DNA from: CAYRHJ01 sp964424105
GTDB lineage: Bacteria > Planctomycetota > Phycisphaerae > UBA1845
Length of the DNA stretch: 64,000 nucleotides
NCBI GenBank assembly: GCA_964424105.1
Contig: CAYRHJ010000019.1
Location: forward strand, 32,790-96,789
Direction of reading: 5' to 3'
Under the pieces are notes generated by a model, which ran no database searches, was not told where the DNA came from, and was given only the letters and a program-made list of their open reading frames with translations. Below, piece by piece: positions 35,172 through 45,800 of the stretch. The first letter of the stretch is position 1; each line of letters starts with the position of its first letter. Made by a program: the position numbers and the translations under genes.

Positions 35172-36225
35172 GGCGTTTCGACAAGGCCGAATCGTGGTTG
35201 AATGAAAATGACAATTGCGCCGCACGTTTCGGTGCGGGCGCTGGCGCGGTCACCTTCCCCGTTGTCCGGTCAAGTGGCTTAAGTCCATATCGAGTGGCGC
35301 AAACTTCAAACAGCTTCTTGATGCTGTCCCAGTAGACGCCTTCGCCGTGCATGCGGTTTCCGAAGCGTTTCTCGTCGAGTTGGCCATGGCGAATATCGCG
35401 GAGGCGGTTTTCCATACGTTTTAGGCGCAAGGGCATCGCAGCCCGCATCCGTTCGAGAAAAACGTGCTCGACCGAGCCGGTCAGCCTCAAGGCGACGAAG
35501 CTGGCCGACTTGGCGCCGGCTTCGGCTGCCTGTTGAAGGACGGCGGGGATTTCCGAATCGTTCAAGCCGGGGATGATGGGGGCCAATAGTACGCCCGTGG
35601 GCACACCGCATGCGGTTAGTCGGCGGATGGCTTCGAATCGGCGAGCGGGTGACGGAGCGTACGGCTCAACGGTCCGCGACAAGTCAGCCGTGGCAAATGG
35701 AACGCTCAAGAAAACTCTTGCACCCGCTCGTTCGTTCAGTTGGGCCAGCAACTCCGCATCACGGGCGACGAGAAAGGACTTGGTGACGACCACGGCTGGA
35801 TTGTCGTGATCCAGACAGACCTGTAGGCAGCGACGGGTCAACTCGTAGACGGCTTCGAAGGGTTGATAGGCGTCGGTCACGCCGCAAAAGTTGATGCACT
35901 CGCGATTCCACTTGGGGCGATTGAAGGCCTGTTCCAGCAGTTCGGGAGCGTTGATCTTGACCACAATCTTGGTGTCAAAGTCCGTTCCCGCGCCCATTCC
36001 GAGATATTCGTGATAGGGCCTAGCGTAACAGTAGGCGCAAGCGTGCTGGCAACCGCGATAGGGATTGACGGACCAGCGAAAGGGCAGGTCGGGACTGTCG
36101 TTTTCGGAGAGGATGGACTTGGCTTGCTCGTGATAGACGTCCATGGTCGCCCGCGGCGGTTCCTCCAGCCACTCCCGATGCTGGCGTTCATATGGATTGG
36201 GTGGATTGGCAATCTGTCGCAGCAT
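35155..36225 (-). CDS. PA0069-type radical SAM protein
   Basis: 356 residues. The iron-sulfur motif is CQHACAYCYARPYHE (Cys 59, 63, 66), preceded by SVNPYRGC, as in the PA0069/SplB-like subgroup of radical SAM enzymes. NFCGVTDAYQPFEAVYELTRRC and LLAPIIPGLNDSEIPAVL are also typical. Role not established for the family; related proteins include spore photoproduct lyase, but no DNA-repair assignment is made here. It overlaps the protease stop region by 17 bases on the opposite strand. Confidence 0.9.
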   Translation of the reverse strand: MLRQIANPPNPYERQHREWLEEPPRATMDVYHEQAKSILSENDSPDLPFRWSVNPYRGCQHACAYCYARPYHEYLGMGAGTDFDTKIVVKINAPELLEQAFNRPKWNRECINFCGVTDAYQPFEAVYELTRRCLQVCLDHDNPAVVVTKSFLVARDAELLAQLNERAGARVFLSVPFATADLSRTVEPYAPSPARRFEAIRRLTACGVPTGVLLAPIIPGLNDSEIPAVLQQAAEAGAKSASFVALRLTGSVEHVFLERMRAAMPLRLKRMENRLRDIRHGQLDEKRFGNRMHGEGVYWDSIKKLFEVCATRYGLKPLDRTTGKVTAPAPAPKRAAQLSFSFNHDSALSKRPNWHQ

Positions 36226-36371
36226 GGTCCGTTCCGCTCGATGACGACGATCATCAGTACGACGATCATCAGCGATCGCCGTCTGGCCATTCTATTCGGG
36301 ATTTGTTAGGTCGTCAAGCACAAAAAAGAAATGAATTGCAACGGCCGCGTTCGAGTCGCGCAAGTCTGTTC

Positions 36372-37490
36372 CTATCGTTGAGCGATGGGAACAACCTTGC
36401 GCTCGCCGGGGCCGACGTAACGACTGAGCGGGCGGATGAGACGATTGTTGGTAAACTGTTCAATAAAATGAGCGCACCAACCCGTCACGCGGCTGCACAC
36501 GAACAGGGGCGTATACATGTCGATGGGCAAGTTCAGCAGGTAGTACGTCAATCCGCAAGGAAAGTCCACGTTGGGATGGATCTTCTTTTCGTTGACCATG
36601 GGGTCCTTGATGGCGTCGTAGATGGCCATCCAATGGTCTTGGCCCTTTTGGGAGGCGAGCTTTCGCAACTCGACTTCCAAAATATGCGCTCGGTGGTCAC
36701 CGCTTTTATAGACGCGGTGCCCAAACCCCATGACCTTCTCCTTTCGTTCGAAGCGGCCACGAATCCAGCGGGTGGCGTCTTCGGCGGTTTTGAATTGTCT
36801 GAGCATCTGCATGGCGGCTTCGTTGGCTCCGCCGTGCAGCGGTCCTTTGAGCGTGCCGATGCCGGTGACGACTCCGGAGACGAGGTCGGAAAGGGTCGAG
36901 GCGACGATGCGCGCGGCAAAGGTGCTGGCGTTGAATTCGTGCTCCGCGTACAGGACCAGGGTCAGGTCAATCAGGCGGGCAGACGTTGGATCCGGCTCAG
37001 TGCCGTGACATTGATAGAGGATTTGGGCTGCGTGGGATAAGCCCGGCTTGGGGTCGATCGGCTCGTGGCTGTTGATCAATCGATATCGTGCCGCGACGAT
37101 TCCGGCACACATAGCCGTCAACCAGATCGCCCGGCGGCGGAGGTCGTCCGGCGAATCTCCCTTGACCGGGTCGAAGTGACCCACGATCGAAATCATGGAC
37201 CGCAACACGTCCATCATGCTGACGTCAGCGGGGATGGTTCGCAATGTTTGAATGACCGTAGGATGCAGCGGGCGGAATCGGGCCAAGGAGGTCTTGAACA
37301 AGTCGAGTTGCTTGGCGTTGGGCAGTTCACCATAAATCAAAAGATGGGCGACCTCTTCGAACGTCGTGTTTTCCGCCAAGTCCTCGATGCCGTATCCTCG
37401 GTAGCGAAGACTGGATTGCTCGACCTCGGCCACGGCGGTGTCGCCGGCGATGATCCCCTCCAATCCCGGTTTGTAGATCGCTTCGCCCAT
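36372..37490 (-). CDS. gltA: Citrate synthase (or 2-methylcitrate synthase)
   Basis: Condenses acetyl-CoA with oxaloacetate (TCA entry); 372 residues, the short type shared by many bacterial citrate and 2-methylcitrate synthases. Catalytic residues are visible in LYAEHEFNASTFAAR (His), GPLHGGANEAAMQML (His) and NVDFPCGLTYYLL (Asp). FGHRVYKSGDHRAHIL is characteristic. ATG 37490 follows GGGAG at 6 bases. No prp genes are near, so citrate synthase is preferred over PrpC, though sequence alone does not decide. Confidence 0.92.
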   Translation of the reverse strand: MGEAIYKPGLEGIIAGDTAVAEVEQSSLRYRGYGIEDLAENTTFEEVAHLLIYGELPNAKQLDLFKTSLARFRPLHPTVIQTLRTIPADVSMMDVLRSMISIVGHFDPVKGDSPDDLRRRAIWLTAMCAGIVAARYRLINSHEPIDPKPGLSHAAQILYQCHGTEPDPTSARLIDLTLVLYAEHEFNASTFAARIVASTLSDLVSGVVTGIGTLKGPLHGGANEAAMQMLRQFKTAEDATRWIRGRFERKEKVMGFGHRVYKSGDHRAHILEVELRKLASQKGQDHWMAIYDAIKDPMVNEKKIHPNVDFPCGLTYYLLNLPIDMYTPLFVCSRVTGWCAHFIEQFTNNRLIRPLSRYVGPGERKVVPIAQR

Positions 37491-37860
37491 TAGTTTCTCC
37501 CGGAATCCATTTTCAGCTCGAACGGTCTGCCAAGTCCTACCTGTCTGTTCGTCGTGTCACGTTCCTGCGGGGAACATTGTGGCGGCTCGACGCCGTTCGA
37601 TCAATCCCCACTGGCCAACTTCTTCCGCCGGTGATCCTTCCCATCGCTCGTATTGCAATTACTCGTGCTGTCACGAAAATAGCTTCCGTGCGGTGTCAGG
37701 GTTTCGAGAATCCGTAGCCGCACGATCCCGGCGGGCGAGGCGTTGCCGATCTCGTGAAGAATCGTTGCGCCGCGATGGGCCTGCGGTCACGGCTCGTCTG
37801 AACATGCGAGAGTCGCGGTTTGATGGTTTAGAAAATGCGGAATGAAATTTGGAATTGAGC
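37491..37860. other. Divergent gap between citrate synthase and tyrS
   Basis: Roughly 370 bases that must hold both promoters. No repeat family, hairpin with T-run, T-box or riboswitch was seen. A short plus-strand frame here has no gene character. Confidence 0.4.
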
Positions 37861-39072
37861 ATGAAGTCGGTCGAGGAACAGATTGAGTTCTTGTCGCGTG
37901 GGGCCGAGCGGATTTATTCGGTCGACGAACTGCGGCAGAAGCTGACTCGCGTAGCCAAGCAAGCGGAGCGGCTGCGGGTGAAGCTGGGAGTGGACCCCAC
38001 GGCGCCCGATTTGACGTTGGGCCACACCGTGGTACTGCGGAAAATGCGGGATTTTCAGGACTGCGGACACCTCGCCGTACTGATCATCGGAGATTACACC
38101 GCCCGCATCGGCGACCCAACGGGGCGATCGAAGGCCAGGCCCATCCTTTCCGACGAGGAAGTCAACGCGAACGCAGCCACCTATCTGGCCCAGGCTGGAA
38201 AGGTGTTGGATCTGTCGCCGGAGCGGCTGGAAGTTCGGCGTAACAGCGAGTGGTTGGGTCCCTTGACGTTTCAAAACGTGATTCAGATGTCGTCACAAAT
38301 GACGGTGGCTCGAATGTTGGAGCGCGATACATTTGCGAAGCGATACAAAGCCGGCGTGGAGATTTACCTGCACGAGATGTTCTATCCCATGATGCAGGCC
38401 TACGACAGTGTCGTGGTTCGCGCGGACGTGGAATTGGGCGGCACAGACCAGACGTTTAACAATCTGCTGGGGCGGGACTATCAAAAGAACGCGGGGCAAG
38501 AGCCGCAGGTCGTGGTCATCACACCGATTCTGGTGGGTCTGGACGGCTCCGAAAAGATGAGCAAGTCCGCTGCCAATTTCGTGGCCGTGGCCGAGTCGCC
38601 GGCGGAGATGTTCGCCAAGCTTTTGAGCATTCCCGATTCGCTCATGCTCAATTATTTTGAGTTGCTGACGCGTAAAGATGCCGGCCAAATCAACGACCTT
38701 TTGAATGTCGACCGGACGCACCCTCGCGATGCCAAAGTCGCGCTGGCCAAAGACGTGGTCGCACAATATCACGATACCGAGGCCGCGGAATCAGCGTGTG
38801 TAGAGTTCTTCAAAATTCACGGTGCCGGTCAGCAGGGCGTTCCAGATGAGATGCCGGAGTTGAGCGTGCCGGCTTCGCTGGGTGCGATTGACTTGGTCGT
38901 TCGCTGCGGCTTCGCGAAGTCCAACAGTGAAGCGCGGCGGCTCATATCTGAAAACGGAGTTCGGCTGAATGGCGAAGTGATCGGCGATCCATTGGGGAGC
39001 GTATCGATCGAGACGGGTTCCGTAATCCAACGAGGCAAGAGGAAGTTCTTGCGCTTGATCGTAAACGCGTGA
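37861..39072 (+). CDS. tyrS: Tyrosyl-tRNA synthetase
   Basis: Charges tRNA-Tyr; 403 residues. The class I HIGH-like signature is PTAPDLTLGHT near residue 50; KMSKS is exact (232-236, GSEKMSKSAAN). Tyr-pocket residues lie in LGGTDQTFNNLLGR. The C-terminal S4 RNA-binding domain begins near 335 (SNSEARRLISENGVRLNGE). ATG 37861 is preferred; a TTG at 37849 would add four residues. Confidence 0.96.
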   Translation: MKSVEEQIEFLSRGAERIYSVDELRQKLTRVAKQAERLRVKLGVDPTAPDLTLGHTVVLRKMRDFQDCGHLAVLIIGDYTARIGDPTGRSKARPILSDEEVNANAATYLAQAGKVLDLSPERLEVRRNSEWLGPLTFQNVIQMSSQMTVARMLERDTFAKRYKAGVEIYLHEMFYPMMQAYDSVVVRADVELGGTDQTFNNLLGRDYQKNAGQEPQVVVITPILVGLDGSEKMSKSAANFVAVAESPAEMFAKLLSIPDSLMLNYFELLTRKDAGQINDLLNVDRTHPRDAKVALAKDVVAQYHDTEAAESACVEFFKIHGAGQQGVPDEMPELSVPASLGAIDLVVRCGFAKSNSEARRLISENGVRLNGEVIGDPLGSVSIETGSVIQRGKRKFLRLIVNA

Positions 39073-39478
39073 CGCCGATTGCCCGCGCGATGACCTGTCA
39101 GCGTGTCCCTGAAGCGAATGGCGAATGATGAATGCGGAATGTCGAATGATGAATGGACAGTAGGGGCGAGGGGCGGGGGATGATGGTTGTAAGTGACTTT
39201 GTCGATTGGCGGGCGCTCATAAGCGAGACCGCCCCGCTCCAGGCGGGCGGCGCCCATTGCTCGATGTTCAATGGTTCATGCTCCGAGTGGTAATTGACCG
39301 TTCAATGTTCAATAATTGAAAAATTCCTCCGTTTCGTCTTGCCGTTCGGAAGGAGGGGAGGTAGACTACGGTTGCCGGGCCATTTCTTCATTAGTAGCGC
39401 TTGACTCTTACGGTGTGTTTATGGCAAATCGAGGAATCAGGTCATCGGAACGGCGCATCCCGTCCCAGGAGGTTTCAG
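39073..39478. repeat. Gap with simple gaatg/gttcaatg repeats
   Basis: Around 39113-39158 the run gcgaatggcgaatgatgaat gcggaatgtcgaatgatgaa and, at 39260-39320, gttcaatg-type runs are typical low-complexity intergenic repeats. AGGAGG at 39467-39472 serves the following broken gene. No other gene seen. Confidence 0.5.
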
Positions 39479-41034
39479 ATGAACTGCGAACAGCAAATGG
39501 CAAATTGCGAATGTCGGACGCGGAATATCGAACGAACAAAATGGATGGCATTTGCGTTTTGCATCTTGCCCGCGTGTGCGGCACTCGCCCAATGCCTGGA
39601 TGATTGAATAAACGCTGATGATGCATCGGATTTCGATACACTGGGAATGGCGGTGTCGATTGACGGGGACGTCTTCATCGTCGGCGCCGTTTCTGACGAT
39701 GATGCCTGTCCGCAGGATGTGGACTGCAATTCGGGGTCGGCCTATATCTTCGCCCGCAAGCCTGGCGGTTGGTTTCAGCAGATCAAGCTCGTAGCCCCCG
39801 ATCCCAAACCCAGGGTGTACTTCGGGACGGCCGTAGCTATCAACGGTTCGTACGCAGCGATCGGAACTTCTATTGCAGGCTCCGTCTACCTATTTGAACG
39901 CGTGGGCGATGATTGGACCTCCGCGGTTTTGCAACAACAGATCAGTGGCAGCCACGGATTCGGGCGAAGCATCGCCCTGGAGGGTGATCGACTCGTGGTC
40001 GGCACTCCGGATTCCCACTATGTAACCGTGTTCAACCACGATGGATCCATGTGGACCACTGAGGCCACTCTGACCCCGAGCGACGCCGGGGGTAGTTTCA
40101 GCTACTTTGGGTCCGATTTGGATCTTGATGGGGACAAGCTTGTGATAGGCCGGCCAATGGACGATGAGGGGTGTCCGCAGGACGTAAACTGCAATTCCGG
40201 TTCCGCGTATGTATTCGAATGGAAGGGCGACCAGTGGATTGAGGCAGTCAAGATCACCGCGAGTGACGCCGAGCCGGACGGTCGCTTCGGGCGCCAAGTA
40301 TCGATAAGTGGGAACACGATCGTCGTGGGCAGCAACGATTCATTCTATGTCTTCGAGAATGGGCCCGATGGTTGGTACGAGCGTCAGAAGTTAATAACGA
40401 CCTCGAAAGAGGTGCTCAACGGGTCGGGCGTGTCGGTGGATGGGGATCAACTCGTGGTAAGCGGGGATGAAGTTTATTTCTTCCACCGCGTGGAATCAGA
40501 TTGGGTCGAGGTGGCCCATCTACGACCTGGCGATAACCTGTATTTCACTGGCAACAGCGTTGACGTTGACGGGAATCACGCTGTCGTTGGCGCCTCCGGT
40601 TTCGACATACTCGTTCCGTTCACGGTTAGTACTGGTGCCGCGTATGTGTTCGCCTTTGACGGCGTAGACTGTAACGCCAATGGAGTCCCGGACCAATGTG
40701 AGCCGGACTGCAATAACGACGGTGTTCCCGATGCGTGCGCGGCCTTCTGCGAAATGGACTGTGAATGCGGCGACGACGACGTTTGCAGGCTAGACCAATG
40801 CGTGAACGGCACCTGTCAGAACGGCCCGCGTCAGTACGGCGACACACCGGCGACGGCACCGTCAACTTGTTCGACCTGTTCTGTGTAATCGACGGCTTCG
40901 CCGACGACTTCAACCAATGCCGTCGCTCGGAGGTGGACATCCAGCCCTGCCCCGGAAACGGCATCGTCAACCTGTTGGACCTCTTCGCCGTCCTGAACGC
41001 CCTGAGCGGCACGGACGTTTGCTGCATGCCGTGA
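39479..41034 (+). pseudogene. Secreted FG-GAP/beta-propeller-like protein with dockerin-like end, broken by one stop and one frameshift
   Basis: AGGAGG at 39467 and ATG 39479 open a frame with a signal-like KWMAFAFCILPACAALAQ, which stops at an in-frame TGA (39605-39607). The same frame resumes immediately (NADDASDFDTLGMAVSIDGD) and encodes about six repeats of the type FGxxVxIxGxxxVVG...GxAYxF, as in integrin-alpha-like repeat proteins of planctomycetes. It then has a Cys/Asn-rich DCNNDGVPDAC linker. Near 40840-40860 the frame is lost; the continuation (GDGTVNLFDLFCVIDGFADD ... GNGIVNLLDLFAVLNALSG, to 41034) is in another frame and looks like the planctomycete dockerin-like C-terminus. Either a decayed gene or two sequencing errors. 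Confidence 0.78.
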
Positions 41035-41063
41035 CTTGAGAGTCTGTATCATCAGTAGGGTAG

Positions 41064-41080
41064 GGCGGGTTTGACCCGCC
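41064..41080. terminator. Bidirectional hairpin between converging genes
   Basis: GGCGGGT-TTG-ACCCGCC, a perfect 7-bp stem, 30 bases after the pseudogene end and before the end of the ABC permease gene on the other strand. No clean T-run on either side, so terminator activity is only suggested. Confidence 0.4.
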
Positions 41081-41173
41081 GCTATAGAATGTCGGGCACA
41101 GGCTCGGCGCCGAAGAGGTAGGTTTGTGAAAGCTGCGCAGCACATCAGCCGGGGGGTGCCGATAAAACTGCAT

Positions 41174-41989
41174 TCAGGCGCCTTCAATATCGCGCCGATT
41201 GAAATAAACGCCGCCCACAGTCGTCGTGACTGCGGCCATGCCCAACAGAACGACGATTTTGTCCCAGGGCACGCAATGGTCCCGCACAATGATCACTGGG
41301 CGAAAGTAATTCAGTATCCCCAGAAACGCCAGCGGTTGAACTGCGGGCCAGAAACTGACAAACCAATTCAAGGCAAACGACGCGATGAGAAAGCCGAAGA
41401 CCGCCAAAATGGCCACGCCCCGCCGACTGCTGATCACACTCACCAGTGCAGCCACTCCACCCACCGCTATGAGCAAGGCCATGTCATTGATGACGACTCG
41501 CCAGAGCGCCGCAACGTTCATGGGTTCGGGCAAGTCCGCCGTGATAGCCCCAATCCAAGTTCCCAGCCACTGGACCAAGGGAATCATAATGCAACCCGTC
41601 AGTGTCCAAGTCAGTGTTGATGCATACAGGCGCGAGCGCGTCATGGGCAATGACAACACACAGTCCATGGTCCCATTCTCGATTTCACCCACCAGTGACC
41701 GTGAAACTGAAGTGATGATATACGCCCAAGTGACGGCCAATATGACCGGATGCACGAACGGAAAAGCGCCCAATGCGTTGACGGTGAAGACGTCGGCCAT
41801 GTTCGCGCCGGTCAACGTCTCGATGATGGCTTTGACGAACGGCCATTCGAGTATGGGACCCAACTGCTCCAATGGAAACGTCAGAAATGAGTGAATGATG
41901 ATCACGGGAAAGACGAAGACGACGGCGAGCGTCAGGAACATGGCCCATTTCTGATCGTTCGCGGTTTTGGCGAATAGGGGGAAGCTCAT
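41174..41989 (-). CDS. ABC-2 type transporter permease
   Basis: 271 residues with six hydrophobic segments (LTLAVVFVFPVIIIHSFLTF, VILAVTWAYIITSVSRSLVG, LLIAVGGVAALVSVIS and others). The motif GEIENGTMDCVLSLPMTRSRL after the second span is the conserved cytoplasmic helix of ABC-2 permeases. The ATG overlaps the ATPase TGA by four bases (ATGA), so it is the membrane partner of that ATPase. Exporter is likely; substrate unknown. Last gene of the addB-addA-putA unit. Confidence 0.9.
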   Translation of the reverse strand: MSFPLFAKTANDQKWAMFLTLAVVFVFPVIIIHSFLTFPLEQLGPILEWPFVKAIIETLTGANMADVFTVNALGAFPFVHPVILAVTWAYIITSVSRSLVGEIENGTMDCVLSLPMTRSRLYASTLTWTLTGCIMIPLVQWLGTWIGAITADLPEPMNVAALWRVVINDMALLIAVGGVAALVSVISSRRGVAILAVFGFLIASFALNWFVSFWPAVQPLAFLGILNYFRPVIIVRDHCVPWDKIVVLLGMAAVTTTVGGVYFNRRDIEGA

Positions 41990-42894
41990 GTTGATTCGGC
42001 ACCTTGCCGTCCATAGAACGACAGGAACAAGTCCTCCAGATCGGGCGGCTCAATCGTGACCTCGCGCGGCTTAACGCCCGCCAACCAATGTAGAAGTATG
42101 TCCATTTCACCGGCCCAATGCCCCTGAAGCGAGCGGTGGTCTCGCATTGTGACGGCGAATCCTGCGGGGATCGAATCGGGCAACGACTCTCCATCGTTGA
42201 TGGTCAGGCGCACGCGTTGCCCGGCCCGTGCTCTCAACGAGTCCATATCGGTTGAAACGATGACGCGTCCATTGCGGAGGATGACCACCCGTTCACACAA
42301 GGCTTCGACTTCCGCCAAACTATGACTGCTGAACAAGACTGTGCCGCCGCGAGCCACCGTATCACGCAGTTCCGCATAGAGCACTTGTTGCATCAGTGGA
42401 TCCAGGGCGGCAGTGGGTTCGTCCAGAATGAGCAACTCGGGGCGATGCATCATCACTGCGATCAATGCAATCTTTTGGCGCATGCCCTTGGAGCACTGAC
42501 GGATCTTAACGTTCAAGTTGATGTCGAAGGCCTTGGTCAGTCGATCCGCCTCGTGACAGTCAGGCATTCGCCGAGCCGCCGCGAAGAATCGAATGAACTG
42601 CCGACCTGTCATGTTGGGATACAGTCGCACGTCACCCGGCAGATAACCGACGCGCGCCTTGATCTGGAGCGAGCGCTTCCATGCGTCCAGACCAAAGACC
42701 CGCGCGCTTCCCGAAGTGGGACGCAGAAATCCGAGAAGAATGCGGATGGTCGTCGTCTTTCCCGCACCGTTAGGCCCCAGAAACCCCAGCAATTGTCGCG
42801 GTGCCAGCCGCCACGATGCCGCATCGAGCGCTCGCGTCAAGCCATACTGCTTGGTCAACTGATCCACGACTACAACGTCATCATTCCGATTCAT
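41986..42894 (-). CDS. ABC transporter ATP-binding protein (ABC-2 exporter type)
   Basis: 302 residues. Walker A GPNGAGKTTT, Q-loop GYLPGDVRLYPNMTG, signature CSKGMRQKIALIAVMMHRP, Walker B LLILDEPTAALDP and switch His SSHSLAEV are all intact. A C-terminal regulatory part follows. The ATG shares a base with the TGA of putA (TGATG). Works with the downstream permease. Confidence 0.95.
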   Translation of the reverse strand: MNRNDDVVVVDQLTKQYGLTRALDAASWRLAPRQLLGFLGPNGAGKTTTIRILLGFLRPTSGSARVFGLDAWKRSLQIKARVGYLPGDVRLYPNMTGRQFIRFFAAARRMPDCHEADRLTKAFDINLNVKIRQCSKGMRQKIALIAVMMHRPELLILDEPTAALDPLMQQVLYAELRDTVARGGTVLFSSHSLAEVEALCERVVILRNGRVIVSTDMDSLRARAGQRVRLTINDGESLPDSIPAGFAVTMRDHRSLQGHWAGEMDILLHWLAGVKPREVTIEPPDLEDLFLSFYGRQGAEST

Positions 42895-45800
42895 CAGGTA
42901 GTCGTCTGAACCTCCTGTGCAGAGGCTAGACCGTGACGCAACGTGTGTTCCGTAATCGTGCGGGCGTCACAGAAGCAATGCAAATATTCCGGTCCGCCCG
43001 CCTTGGCACCGTGGCCACTCATTTTCAATCCTCCGAACGGCTCAATGTCCACGCGCGAGCCGGTGATTTTGCGATTGATGTAAAGGTTTCCGACTAGAAA
43101 GTCGCGTTTGCATTTCTCGATATTTTTCGGACTTCTGGAATACAAACCGCCGGTGAGTGCGTAACGGGTATCATTCGCGATGCAGATGGCTTCATCGAAA
43201 TCGGCGGCCCGCATCACGCTCAGCAGCGGACCGAAGATTTCTTCCTGCGCGATCGTCGCGTTGCGATCGACGTCCGCGATGACGATAGGCCCGACGTAGA
43301 ATCCGCCGTCACTGGGACCGTCGTGCGATCGATCCAGCAAAATCTTGCCTTCGCGGCGACCGATTTCAACGTACGACTTAACGCGCTCAACAGAATCAAG
43401 ATCAATGAGCGGACCCACGACCGTTCCCGGATCTTCCGCAGGGCCAATGGGCAGTGTCCGGCTCGTCTCCGTCAAGCGCCCGCAAAAATCGTCGTACACC
43501 GAATCCATTACAATGACCCGGCTGCACGACGTACATTTCTGCCCGCTATAGCCAAACGCCGATTTGACCACGCCGCCAACGGCTTCGTCCAGATCGGCAT
43601 CGTCATCCACGATGATGGCGTTCTTTCCACCCATCTCAGCCACAACCATCTTGATATGCCGTTGGCTTGGTGATGCGTCCGGGGCCACACGGATGATCTC
43701 CGTACCCACGTCGCGGGAACCCGTAAACGCCACGAGCTGAACACCCGCATGCCGGACCAGGTGTCGCCCGATGCTCGCACCCGGTCCCATGATGAGATTG
43801 ACCACGCCCGGCGGGACACCCAATTCATGCAACACGCCACAGAGCTTCGCCGCGATGACCGGCGTCGCCGACGCGGGCTTGATCACCACGGTGTTCCCCG
43901 CCGCCAAGGCAGCAGCCGTCATGTTGGTCAGCAGCGCCAGTGGAAAGCTCCACGGCGCCAGCACGACACAAACGCCCTTCGGTTCGTAGGTCAAGTGATT
44001 GCTTTCGCCCGGAAGGTCGCGGCGGTGCGGTCGAGCGGCCAAGTGCGTCGCATGATAGGCGTAATAATCCAAATAATCGATCGCCTCAGCCACGTCGGCA
44101 TCCGCCTCTCGCCAAGGCTTGCCGGCTTCGAGCGTCATCCACGCAGCCAATTCAAATCGTCGCTTGCGCAAGACGTCGGCCGTCTTGTGCAGATAATCCG
44201 CCCGCACTCTTGCCTCGACGCAACGCCAGTCTTTCAACGCTCTCTGCGCCGCAGCCACCGCGCGATCCGCGTCAGCCGTCGTCGCCAGCGCCGCCCGACC
44301 TATGACTTCGTTCGGCGACGCCGGGTTCACCGAATCAAACCATTCGTCCGTCCGCACCGCAACGCCATCGATCCACAACGGATATTCCTGCCCCAGCTCG
44401 CCGCGTATGAACGCAATGGCCGACGCAAACTTCGCGCGGTCCTCTTTCCGCACGAAACTGATGATGGGCTCATTCCTGAATTCCGACATCCACGAGTCCT
44501 CCTCGAAACCATCAGATTGCAACCTTCTCGGCGGCAGGCTCGGCGGGCGAGCAACGGCTGGGTTGGCAAGCAACGGGCCGATGTCTCGAACGCGGTAGCT
44601 CTGTCTCAGAAACGAATCATTGGCCGTGTTTTCCAACAGTCGGCGAATGAGGTAGCCCATTCCCGCCACCATTTCACCGTAGGGCGTATACACCCGTAGA
44701 CACTGCCCCATCTCCACAATGGCTTGCTTCAATGGGTTGCCCATGCCATGAAGCATCTGCACCTCGTAATGACCGGGTGTCAAACCCATGTCATCGGCCA
44801 TCGTCATGACCGCCGCCAGCGAACGGACGTTGTGACTCGCGAAGGCGGGACGCACCAGCGCATGGTTCATCAACATCTTTCGCGCAATCCGTTCGTAGCA
44901 GGCGTCGGATTCCCATTTCTGCAACCAGACCGGGGAGGGCGAGTTGTTCTGCGTCGCCATGGTCGTTTCCACGTCCCAATAGGCCCCTTTCACCAGGCGC
45001 ACAGCCATGCCGTTTTCTCGACGTCTCACCCAATCCAACAGGCGATCAAAATCCTGCTCCCCGTCTCGCAAGTAGGCCTGCACCACGATCCCGACATCAG
45101 TCATGTCACGAAACTCGTCCTCCATGAAAAGCCGGGTAAACAGCTCCAGCGTCAAATCACGATAGGCGTACGACTCCATGTCCACGTTGATGAATGCACC
45201 AAGCTCGCGAGCCCGGCGAAGGATCGGCCTCAGCCGCCGACATACCGACTCCATAGATCGTTCCGCATCGATGGCGTCGAATCTCGCCGACAATGCCGTC
45301 AGCTTGATGCTGATGTTGACGCGCGGCATCGGTCCGGTCACGCATTCATCAATGACGGAAACCACGGGCCACGTCTTCGCCACCGGGCACAGTGACCCGA
45401 TCAAGTCCAGATAGGTTTGTTGATAACGGTCGGCCTGCGAATCATTCGACGTATATTCACCCAGCACGTCAAGCGTAAAAGCCATCCGATTCCCGCGGAA
45501 CCCGTAAATGCTTCCGATCGCCTCATCCGCATTGCTCCCGGCGATAAAACTCTCCGCCATCATGCGTGCCGCCCGCCGCGTCAGACCGGCTACGAATTTC
45601 GCGTGCCGGGAATCGGAGCAGCCGTATCCCATCAGCAGGCGAGCGGGAGACGGCATGTCCATTCGATCGGGATCGAGATATTCCCGCAGATGACGTGCGA
45701 TTTCCTGGTCATCACGCAACACCGGCAACACATCAATGAATCGAAACAACTGAACCTTGAGCGCTTCGTAATGCAAGCTCATGTCCAGCGCACGCTGCTG

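Noticed and set aside
39605..39607. Selenocysteine or recoded TGA in the secreted repeat protein
   Set aside because: No redox motif surrounds the TGA, and other genes in the window use TGA as a stop; together with the later frameshift it fits gene decay or sequencing error.
41064..41080. Firm intrinsic terminator
   Set aside because: The stem is perfect but lacks a T-run on both sides, so it is listed only as a possible bidirectional hairpin.
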